Positions 6,626-10,714 of a stretch of DNA of 10,714 nucleotides are shown here, one piece after another (the first letter of the stretch is position 1; every line of letters begins with the position of its first letter). Both the position numbers and the translations under genes were made by a program. This DNA is from JAGLGH01 sp034723595 (GTDB lineage Archaea > Nanobdellota > Nanobdellia > Woesearchaeales > JAGLGH01). The notes below the pieces were generated by a model, which saw only the letters and a program-made list of their open reading frames with translations, was not told the DNA's origin and did no database searches. The stretch lies in the NCBI GenBank assembly GCA_034723595.1, contig JAYEPB010000096.1, positions 1 through 10,714 on the forward strand, given 5' to 3'.

Positions 6626-7423
6626 TCACATAATTCTTGTTCCAATCTCATAATTTTTTCCAACCTTATCCAGTTCATCAAAACCGATTATGTATGTCAT
6701 CATACCTTTTTTAATGCATCTGAATCCTGATTCTATCTTCTGTTTCATCCCGCCTCTGCCAATTCCTGATGTTCCACCTGAATCTATCTGATAAAACAAT
6801 TCTTTAGTCAATATTTCAATCCTCCCTGCTTCAGGGTGTTTTTGAGGGTCTTTATCATATACTGGAGACGTTGTAACAAAAAATACTTCATCAGCATTTA
6901 TTGCAGAAGAGAAATAATAAGTAAAAGGATCATTGTCACTGAAACCGTTTCCATTGTAAATAGGCATCAACTCTTCAAGTGTCACAAAATCATTTGTATT
7001 TGCAATAGGCACAATACCTTTATCAAGAGTTTTATTAAGTCTTCTGCAGATTCCTTCTTTTTCATAAGATTCAAAATTATTTGATGTAAAAAGAGTGTAT
7101 GCAGTTTTTATGCCGTATCTTTGAAATGCTTTATTATATTGAGAGGCAAGTTCATCTGTGCCCATGCCTGCAAGAATCGCAAGCTCATCAGCATAGTCAA
7201 TCTTTGTCTTAAAATCCTCTTCTTTGGGTCTGTTTATCCCTGATTTCTGTATTCCAAGCTGAACTGCTGCTGAAGTAATTACTGCAACTTGCGAACCATC
7301 TTCCCTGAGCTCATGCACTTTTTTTGCAATATCTGTAAGCCTATCTGAATCAAATTTAAGAATGTTGTTTTCAATTTTTGATAATACTTGTGTGCCGAAT
7401 TTCATAACAATACGTTTGGACAT
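6626..7423 (-). CDS. Amino acid kinase family protein, glutamate 5-kinase-like, no PUA domain
   Basis: 265 residues from ATG 7423 (a GTG three codons earlier is possible). Matches glutamate 5-kinase motifs: RIVMKFGTQVLS at the N-terminus (KxGT phosphate loop); VAVITSAAV in place of VVSSGAV; PIANTNDFV for PIxNENDxV; FSDNDPF for FGDNDxL; YDKDPQKHPEAGRIEIL; and GRGGMKQK for the GTGGMxTK loop. It ends after the kinase domain, about 100 residues short of E. coli ProB, which carries a PUA domain. No proA (glutamyl-phosphate reductase) neighbour is present, so proline synthesis is not assured and the substrate could be another carboxylate or phosphate. ATG 7423 is preferred because AGGTGA (7429-7434) sits 5 nt before it and a TATA box ~45 nt upstream leaves room for a short leader. 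A 50-nt relic of a related gene lies at 8009-8058. Confidence 0.82.
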   Translation of the reverse strand: MSKRIVMKFGTQVLSKIENNILKFDSDRLTDIAKKVHELREDGSQVAVITSAAVQLGIQKSGINRPKEEDFKTKIDYADELAILAGMGTDELASQYNKAFQRYGIKTAYTLFTSNNFESYEKEGICRRLNKTLDKGIVPIANTNDFVTLEELMPIYNGNGFSDNDPFTYYFSSAINADEVFFVTTSPVYDKDPQKHPEAGRIEILTKELFYQIDSGGTSGIGRGGMKQKIESGFRCIKKGMMTYIIGFDELDKVGKNYEIGTRIM

Positions 7424-7428
7424 TTTTC

Positions 7429-7434
7429 TCACCT
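7429..7434 (-). promoter_or_regulatory. Shine-Dalgarno of the kinase gene, decides the start
   Basis: Minus strand AGGTGA, complementary to the archaeal 16S 3' end and 5 nt from ATG 7423. It overlaps the alternative GTG start at 7432, which is therefore disfavoured. It is the clearest Shine-Dalgarno in the window. Confidence 0.55.
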
Positions 7435-7461
7435 GTTATCTTAAAGTGATGAGAATCATGC

Positions 7462-7473
7462 TTTATTTAAAAA
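7462..7473 (-). promoter_or_regulatory. TATA-like box of the kinase gene
   Basis: Minus strand TTTTTAAATAAA, centred ~45 nt before the ATG. Transcription would start near 7443, giving a ~20-nt leader holding the AGGTGA site. Confidence 0.5.
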
Positions 7474-7592
7474 AGTTTAGTCTGTAAATTTTAAGTTAGT
7501 ATGGGGCATTTGGGAGCAAAATGCGGTGAAATATGGATGCTCTATAAAAACCAAACATTTAGTTACTACTTAATAATCGCAATACTCTCCAA

Positions 7593-7604
7593 AGATTTAT
7601 ATAC
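7593..7604 (+). promoter_or_regulatory. TATA box of the 125-residue protein gene
   Basis: AGATTTATATAC, 23 nt from the end of the shared 11-mer to ATG 7626, the same geometry as the TrmB gene. It precedes the GTG at 7608 by only a few bases, ruling that start unlikely. Confidence 0.7.
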
Positions 7605-7625
7605 TATGTGATATCTCTATCTTAT

Positions 7626-8003
7626 ATGGCTGAACAAAAAACACTATCAGATGTTATAAAAGAAGAATTTAATGAGGACTTAGTTTTGAAAAATGTTGTT
7701 TTAGGTTATCATAAAGCACAAATCATTGAAGCTGATTGGCCAAATGCTACCAAACAATATGAAAAATCAAAGTATTTTGCTTTTGATCCTGAGAGAAGGG
7801 AATTAGTTGTCGAAATAGCCCCATATCCTCAATTTAATGTTGATTTCAATAATATGTTAATAGAACATTACCAAAAAAATAACATTCCTGTAGAAGTGAA
7901 AGGTGGTTCAAAAAAAGGTGTGTTATATATCAAAGAAGCATTTAAACAGCTTGATAATAAAAAAATGGTTTTAGTTTCATGTAGTGAACAAGGGCATCTA
8001 TAA
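7626..8003 (+). CDS. Unknown 125-residue soluble protein
   Basis: Not recognised. It begins MAEQKTLSDVIKEEF and has no signal peptide or membrane segment. Predicted layout by eye: an N-terminal helix (5-17), strands around LKNVVLG (21-27) and FAFDPERRELVVEIAP (51-66), a helix NVDFNNMLIEHYQKNN (71-86), a strand pair VEVKGG and GVLYIK (89-103), a helix EAFKQLD and a final strand KMVLVSCS. This is a mixed alpha/beta small domain. The GTG at 7608 would add six residues but falls in the promoter spacer, so ATG 7626 is chosen (leaderless). It sits alone between the divergent kinase gene and the protease gene. Only 5 nt separate its stop from the kinase-gene relic at 8009. Composition is like its neighbours. 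Confidence 0.65.
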   Translation: MAEQKTLSDVIKEEFNEDLVLKNVVLGYHKAQIIEADWPNATKQYEKSKYFAFDPERRELVVEIAPYPQFNVDFNNMLIEHYQKNNIPVEVKGGSKKGVLYIKEAFKQLDNKKMVLVSCSEQGHL

Positions 8004-8008
8004 GCTTT

Positions 8009-8058
8009 TGCTTTCAGGTATTGTGACGCAAGTTCATCAGCATATTTATCTTAAAATC
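8009..8058 (-). pseudogene. Relic of a glutamate-5-kinase-like gene (50 nt)
   Basis: This stretch aligns with 7127-7216 of the kinase gene, same strand, with two deletions of 33 and 7 nt. Blocks: TGCTTT/TATTG/GCAAGTTCATC line up ungapped at the same 19-nt spacing, then TCATCAGCATA and TCTTAAAATC match exactly (plus-strand reading). On the minus strand it encodes KYADELASQYLKAKA, against YADELAILAGMGTDELASQY in the kinase. The 33-nt loss falls between two near-identical GATGARCTTGC copies in the kinase gene, as expected for slippage or recombination; the 7-nt loss shifts frame. No similarity is seen on either side. Confidence 0.7.
8042..8050 (+). promoter_or_regulatory. TATA-like box of the protease gene
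   Basis: ATATTTATC, centred ~25 nt before ATG 8071. It lies inside the kinase-gene relic and spans its 7-nt deletion junction. Confidence 0.55.
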
Positions 8059-8070
8059 TATAACAATACA

Positions 8071-9108
8071 ATGGTAAACAATATTTTCAAGAATCTGATG
8101 CTATTTAGTTTTGGAGGGCTGGTATTATGTAATGCAGCTTTGCATTATATTGATTACACTAAACAGAAAAATATCGTTAAAGAAGTAAAATATAATCAGG
8201 ATCTTGTCAAGCATATAGGTTCTCAACTTCCTAAAATACTTCCAAAATATGAATTAGAGACACTTCTTGATAAGGAATATGACCAGAATAATTTTCTTAT
8301 GAATAATCCTATTTTGAATAGTGAAGAAAGTATGAATTTCAATGAAGTTGTGAAAAGCCTCTATGATATTGTATCAGTAGGCAGATACAAAAGTGAGAAT
8401 GGTGAGGAATTTAAGGTGCATAAATTTGCAAAATCTGTTGCATGGAATGATAAGAAAGATGAGCCATATTTTTTCACTGTTGAGCATGTTGCACAATTAG
8501 CTAAGGTCATGGATTATCCTTTTGATGATGGCAAGCCTAAAACCCAGTGCACTCTCCAGAAAACTGAGCATTTTCTCATGATTGACCCTGAAAACGGCAA
8601 GCAATATGAAATTGGGAGGAATATGTCTGAATTTTCTCTTTTCAAACTTGAAGAAGTATTGAGCAATTATAGGCTTGATATGGCATTGTTGCATATCCCT
8701 AAAAAAGACCTTCCAGATTCTGTAAATATCAATTTCTTTCCTTATGGAATTGGCAGGAACTCTGAGTTGAATTATGGTGATATGGTCTATCTAATAGGTA
8801 ATCCATTCCATAAGGGAATTAATATCAGGGAAGGAATTGTAAGTATGAGAGAGGCTCAGGAAAATAATTTTAGAGGGGCACCAAATAAGTATTTTACTAC
8901 ATCTGTTCCTGTAAGTCCAGGTGATAGCGGAAACCTATTTATCGCCTTAAGAGATGGAAAACCTGAACTTGTAGGCCTGGCCCAGAGCGTGCATAAGGAT
9001 AATATGTGTATCTCTACAGTCCTGGGGATTGATGCTATTATGGAAGAAATAGGAAATGCAGGAATAACAAGCCTTTATGAAAGTATGCAGGATAAGATGT
9101 TTAATTAA
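8071..9108 (+). CDS. Membrane-anchored trypsin-fold serine protease
   Basis: 345 residues from ATG 8071. Residues 4-26 (IFKNLMLFSFGGLVLCNAALHYI) are an N-terminal membrane anchor or uncleaved signal, followed by a helical linker to about residue 95. The protease domain shows the chymotrypsin-type triad in order: His139 in FFTVEHVAQ, Asp203 in RLDMALLHIP, and Ser286 in VSPGDSGN. YGDMVYLIGNPF (236-247) fits the strand that follows Asp in HtrA-like and S1 enzymes. The Glu before His is unusual (normally Ala-His). There is no PDZ domain and no zymogen-like motif. It probably cleaves proteins outside the membrane or processes envelope proteins (inference). The frame is open from 7984, but that region is the kinase relic and holds the TATA box, so ATG 8071 is preferred. 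It is convergent with the hydrolase gene. Confidence 0.85.
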   Translation: MVNNIFKNLMLFSFGGLVLCNAALHYIDYTKQKNIVKEVKYNQDLVKHIGSQLPKILPKYELETLLDKEYDQNNFLMNNPILNSEESMNFNEVVKSLYDIVSVGRYKSENGEEFKVHKFAKSVAWNDKKDEPYFFTVEHVAQLAKVMDYPFDDGKPKTQCTLQKTEHFLMIDPENGKQYEIGRNMSEFSLFKLEEVLSNYRLDMALLHIPKKDLPDSVNINFFPYGIGRNSELNYGDMVYLIGNPFHKGINIREGIVSMREAQENNFRGAPNKYFTTSVPVSPGDSGNLFIALRDGKPELVGLAQSVHKDNMCISTVLGIDAIMEEIGNAGITSLYESMQDKMFN

Positions 9109-9110
9109 AC

Positions 9111-9184
9111 TTTGGAAATTTATCATAATTTGGGGGTCTTAATGGACATGACTTGGCATTGGGATGTTCTTTAATATTTCCAAA
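9111..9184. other. Foldable 74-nt convergent intergenic segment (possible terminator or structured RNA)
   Basis: TTTGGAAAT (9111-9119) and ATTTCCAAA (9176-9184) form a perfect 9-bp stem. Inside it, 9139-9149 (TTAA-T-GGACAT) pairs with 9164-9174 (ATGTTC-T-TTAA) with one T-T mismatch and one G-U, closing a 14-nt loop. A 19-nt bulge (9120-9138, with a run of five G) lies on the left and a single T on the right. It begins 3 nt after the protease stop. It might be a bidirectional terminator, a 3'-UTR structure or a small RNA; no downstream T-run is present. Confidence 0.4.
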
Positions 9185-9197
9185 TATTAGTATAGAT

Positions 9198-9214
9198 ACC
9201 AATCGAGACCAATC
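9198..9214. repeat. 7-bp direct repeat, 10-bp period
   Basis: ACCAATC-GAG-ACCAATC just downstream of the hydrolase stop. The 10-bp spacing puts both copies on one DNA face, but its 3' position gives no obvious role. Confidence 0.3.
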
Positions 9215-9221
9215 TTAATAA

Positions 9222-9854
9222 TCAGAGGTATTCCTGCAGGAAAACTATCCCTAAATCAAGTCTTTTTTTATTGTCTTCTGGATTAGTAAAATTATGATCT
9301 GCTCCTTTAATAACTTCTAATCTACAATCAGAAATTAGATTGCATAATTCTTTACTATGCTTAATTGATATAGATTGATCTTTATCTCCATGTATAATCA
9401 ATAAAGGATTTTGAAAGTCTTTAGCAATCATTTTTCTTTCTGAATAATCTTCAAAAGAACTTCCAGGACATATTAAAACCAAACATTTGACTTTAGAAGT
9501 CTTTAACCCTGCTCTTAAAGCGCAAGTTCCGCCACGACTAGATCCAAGTATGGCGAATTCCTGAAAACCTTTACTATTAAGGAAATCAATAGCAGATAAT
9601 ATATCTTCAACTCCTCTTTGGATAGTGAAATCTTCGGGATTTCCTTCACTTTCTCCGTGTCCTGTGAAATCAAATCGAAAACTTGACATATTAATCTCCT
9701 GAATTCGCTTTTCAAAATCTACATATGTATAACCATCTTTACTTGAGTTTCCACCATGACAAAGAATTATTATTTTTTTATCATTGTTATCAGATTTATT
9801 AAATATTCCGCATAATTTATGGGTATATTTGTTTTCAAAGAATAATTTTTCCAT
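9222..9854 (-). CDS. Alpha/beta hydrolase (serine esterase/peptidase-like)
   Basis: 210 residues, a compact single-domain hydrolase. ILCHGGNSSKDG (30-41) holds the HGG oxyanion motif, and FRFDFTGHGESEG (59-71) is the typical strand-4 region. Ser106 is in GSSRGG (GxSxG nucleophile elbow), Asp159 in HGDKDQSI and His187 in GADHNF, completing the triad. There is little or no cap domain and no signal peptide, so it is cytosolic. Resembles the general S33/dienelactone-hydrolase-like family with broad esterase, thioesterase or peptidase activity; the substrate cannot be assigned. The ATG lies ~26 nt after a TATA-like box, giving a leaderless transcript. It is divergent from the 114-residue gene (98 nt between starts) and convergent with the protease gene. 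Confidence 0.85.
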   Translation of the reverse strand: MEKLFFENKYTHKLCGIFNKSDNNDKKIIILCHGGNSSKDGYTYVDFEKRIQEINMSSFRFDFTGHGESEGNPEDFTIQRGVEDILSAIDFLNSKGFQEFAILGSSRGGTCALRAGLKTSKVKCLVLICPGSSFEDYSERKMIAKDFQNPLLIIHGDKDQSISIKHSKELCNLISDCRLEVIKGADHNFTNPEDNKKRLDLGIVFLQEYL

Positions 9855-9874
9855 AAATGCTATTATGTCTAAGA

Positions 9875-9884
9875 CTTTATTAAT
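9875..9884 (-). promoter_or_regulatory. TATA-like box of the hydrolase gene
   Basis: Minus strand ATTAATAAAG, centred ~25 nt before the ATG at 9854. Confidence 0.45.
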
Positions 9885-9918
9885 ATTACTAAATTGAACT
9901 GACAGTTTTTTAACCGAT

Positions 9919-9930
9919 AGATTTATATAC
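9919..9930 (+). promoter_or_regulatory. TATA box of the 114-residue protein gene
   Basis: AGATTTATATAC, sharing an exact 11-mer with the promoters at 2705 and 7593; centred 27 nt before ATG 9953. Confidence 0.7.
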
Positions 9931-9952
9931 TTCTCACCAGTTACAACAGATT

Positions 9953-10297
9953 ATGGTAGAACTAAGCATGAGTATAATGAATATGAACTACTCCATTTTT
10001 TTGCAGTCTGTTGATGGATGTAAATATGCAGTTAAAGAAGAGCAAAAAGAGGGAACTTATCTGGAAGGCAATAGTAGAGGCATTGATGATACACTTAGAT
10101 TAGTTGATGAAAATAAACAAGATTTAACTTTTATGATGAAAATGGCTATTTTGGGTTTGAAACATCAGCATGATGATAAAAAAGATATTGAATTTTATGT
10201 TACTCCAGAGGTTACAAGATATTTCTCTGGATATGATGATGGAATGAATGATACAGTTAAAATTCTTACAGGAATTGAAATTAAATCTTCCCTTTAA
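9953..10297 (+). CDS. Unknown 114-residue soluble protein
   Basis: Not recognised. The N-terminus is Met-rich (MVELSMSIMNMNYSIFLQSV); four in-frame Met codons fall within the first 11 residues, and the promoter spacing favours the first. By eye: a strand around YSIFLQSV (13-20), a strand or turn GCKYAVKEEQ (22-31), a charged helix region DDTLRLVDENKQDLTFMMKMAILGLKHQH (45-73), then EFYVTPEVTRYFSGYDDGMNDTVKIL (80-105). It is acidic, with no signal peptide and no Cys pairs. The short alpha/beta pattern would suit a small binding or regulatory domain, but no function should be assigned. It has its own promoter, divergent from the hydrolase gene. Its last 17 nt are overlapped by a possible minus-strand small ORF. 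Confidence 0.65.
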   Translation: MVELSMSIMNMNYSIFLQSVDGCKYAVKEEQKEGTYLEGNSRGIDDTLRLVDENKQDLTFMMKMAILGLKHQHDDKKDIEFYVTPEVTRYFSGYDDGMNDTVKILTGIEIKSSL

Positions 10298-10385
10298 TTC
10301 TTTTTATTAATAAATTTTTAGTGAGGATTAAACAGCATAAAAACCAGGCTATTAAACTCAAGCTGGTATAAATGCTTGGCAACAT
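10281..10385 (-). CDS. Possible 34-residue single-span membrane protein (or gene remnant)
   Basis: ATG at 10385, stop at 10281. The protein starts MLPSIYTSLSLIAWF, continues LCCLILT, and ends KNLLIKRIKGKI: one hydrophobic span (about residues 5-22) followed by a strongly basic tail, as in inside-positive membrane peptides. The frame stays open to about 10439 without another ATG, so it may instead be the 3' remnant of a longer membrane protein. A TATA-like GAATATTTA is ~41 nt upstream and AAGGA lies ~10 nt before the ATG. AT-rich DNA yields hydrophobic chance ORFs easily, so this is tentative. Confidence 0.3.
   Translation of the reverse strand: MLPSIYTSLSLIAWFLCCLILTKNLLIKRIKGKI
10299..10319 (+). 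terminator. T-rich terminator candidate after the 114-residue gene
   Basis: TTCTTTTT followed by a second TTTTT run just downstream of the stop. Archaeal termination typically uses T-runs on the coding strand; no stable hairpin precedes it. Confidence 0.35.
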
Positions 10386-10407
10386 TTCACAATATCCTTC
10401 TAAAAAA

Positions 10408-10424
10408 TTACTCCTTAGGGGTAA
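10408..10424. promoter_or_regulatory. Imperfect dyad upstream of the last gene's TATA
   Basis: TTACTCCT-T-AGGGGTAA: 8-nt arms around a single base with one mismatch, 12 bp before the TATA box at 10437. Possible operator for the 10467 gene. Confidence 0.3.
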
Positions 10425-10436
10425 ATATTCGAATTG

Positions 10437-10445
10437 TTTTTAAAT
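10437..10445 (+). promoter_or_regulatory. TATA-like box of the 3'-truncated gene
   Basis: TTTTTAAAT, centred 26 nt before ATG 10467; nearly identical to the tgt box (TTTTTAAAC) with the same spacing. Confidence 0.5.
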
Positions 10446-10466
10446 GAAAAGGCAACTCTCTTATAT

Positions 10467-10714
10467 ATGGTAAAAAGTTATAATGATCCAGTTAAGCAGA
10501 AGGCACGAGATAAGTTAAGAGAGTTTATTGCCAATAACCTTAAACCAGACTATAAAAATGCGAAAGTTCTTTGCTTTCCTGGGGCAGAGCATAAAGGAGA
10601 AGAGGCTCTTGAAATAAAGGAAGTCTATGATGTTCTCGGTATTCCCAGGAAGAATATTGTCGGGCTGGAATATGATGAGGAAAATGCAGAAAGATTAAGG
10701 AAAGCAGATTTAGG
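10467..10714 (+). CDS. Rossmann-like protein, possibly SAM-dependent methyltransferase (N-terminal 82 residues)
   Basis: The frame runs off the window. It begins MVKSYNDPVKQKARDKLREF, a helical lead-in. AKVLCFPGAEHKGEEALEI (32-50) looks like a first Rossmann strand with a short Gly-containing loop, followed by VYDVLGIP and then NIVGLEYDEENAERLRKA (63-80), where Glu68 or Asp70 would sit at the end of strand 2 as in SAM-binding methyltransferases. The loop lacks a textbook GxGxG, so a nucleotide- or SAM-binding role is inference and the catalytic part is not visible. It is leaderless by promoter spacing (26 nt). The other candidate class is an uncharacterised phage/archaeal methyltransferase-like family. 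Confidence 0.7.
   Translation, partial: MVKSYNDPVKQKARDKLREFIANNLKPDYKNAKVLCFPGAEHKGEEALEIKEVYDVLGIPRKNIVGLEYDEENAERLRKADL

Noticed and set aside
7446..7452. GTGATGA resembling a C box of a C/D guide RNA
   Set aside because: No CTGA D box at a suitable distance downstream, and it lies in the kinase leader/promoter region.
7501..7611. 36-codon plus-strand ORF starting MGHLGAKCGEIWM in the kinase/125-residue intergenic region
   Set aside because: No TATA box or Shine-Dalgarno at proper distance, it runs through the TATA box of the next gene, and the length is within chance. A GCATTT/AAATGC hairpin (7506-7524) there is also too short to claim.
7984..8070. Upstream extension of the protease reading frame from GTG 7984
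   Set aside because: It overlaps the end of the preceding gene, covers the kinase relic and the TATA box, and would put an odd segment before the membrane anchor.
10344..10366. ACCAG-G-CT / AGCTGGT hairpin in the spacer before the last gene
   Set aside because: Seven pairs with a bulge and 10-nt loop, no T-run after it, and it falls inside the possible minus-strand small ORF; too weak to call as a terminator or RNA.
1..10714. tRNA, rRNA, CRISPR array, insertion sequence, toxin-antitoxin pair or defence island
   Set aside because: No cloverleaf, spaced repeats, transposase motifs, terminal repeats or recognisable defence/toxin pair were found on reading both strands. Absence by eye is not proof for divergent RNAs; a covariance-model scan would settle it.

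Overview
The window looks like a chromosomal stretch of an AT-rich archaeon, most probably a small-genome DPANN-type lineage such as Woesearchaeota or Pacearchaeota (inference from gene content and promoters; not provable here). Three things point to archaea. Nearly every gene has a TATA-like box centred about 25-29 nt before its ATG and no Shine-Dalgarno, so most mRNAs should be leaderless. There is a TrmB-family regulator. There is also a translin/TRAX homologue next to an M29-type aminopeptidase.

Layout. 1-637: 3' part of a BRO-N/DinD-like gene (+), cut by the window edge. 679-1809: a tRNA-guanine transglycosylase of the bacterial/eukaryotic architecture (tgt, +). 1835-2593: a divergent receiver-domain protein (-), divergently arranged with a TrmB-family regulator (2738-3496, +). 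3508-5056: a two-gene operon (-), translin/TRAX-like then M29-like aminopeptidase, separated by one base. 5151-5621: a small exported protein built of two ~50-residue repeats (+), whose 3' end overlaps a radical SAM gene (5576-6559, -). 6626-7423: a glutamate-5-kinase-like amino acid kinase without a PUA domain (-). 7626-8003: a 125-residue protein of unknown function (+). 8009-8058: a 50-nt broken copy of part of the kinase gene. 8071-9108: a membrane-anchored trypsin-fold protease (+). 9111-9184: a segment between convergent genes that can fold on itself. 9222-9854: an alpha/beta hydrolase (-). 9953-10297: a 114-residue unknown (+). 10281-10385: a possible 34-residue membrane protein (-). 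10467 to the end: a Rossmann-like, possibly methyltransferase, gene (+, truncated).

Genes are mostly single transcription units that alternate strand. No pathway links them clearly. The only convincing operon is translin-aminopeptidase. The REC/TrmB pair shares a divergent promoter region and could be co-regulated. No tRNA, rRNA, CRISPR array or insertion sequence was seen. No gap without a gene reaches 300 bases.

The most rewarding observations are: the kinase-gene relic, whose deletion junction coincides with the TATA box of the protease gene; the unusual substrate-pocket residues of the Tgt; the internally duplicated exported protein; and the foldable convergent intergenic segment.
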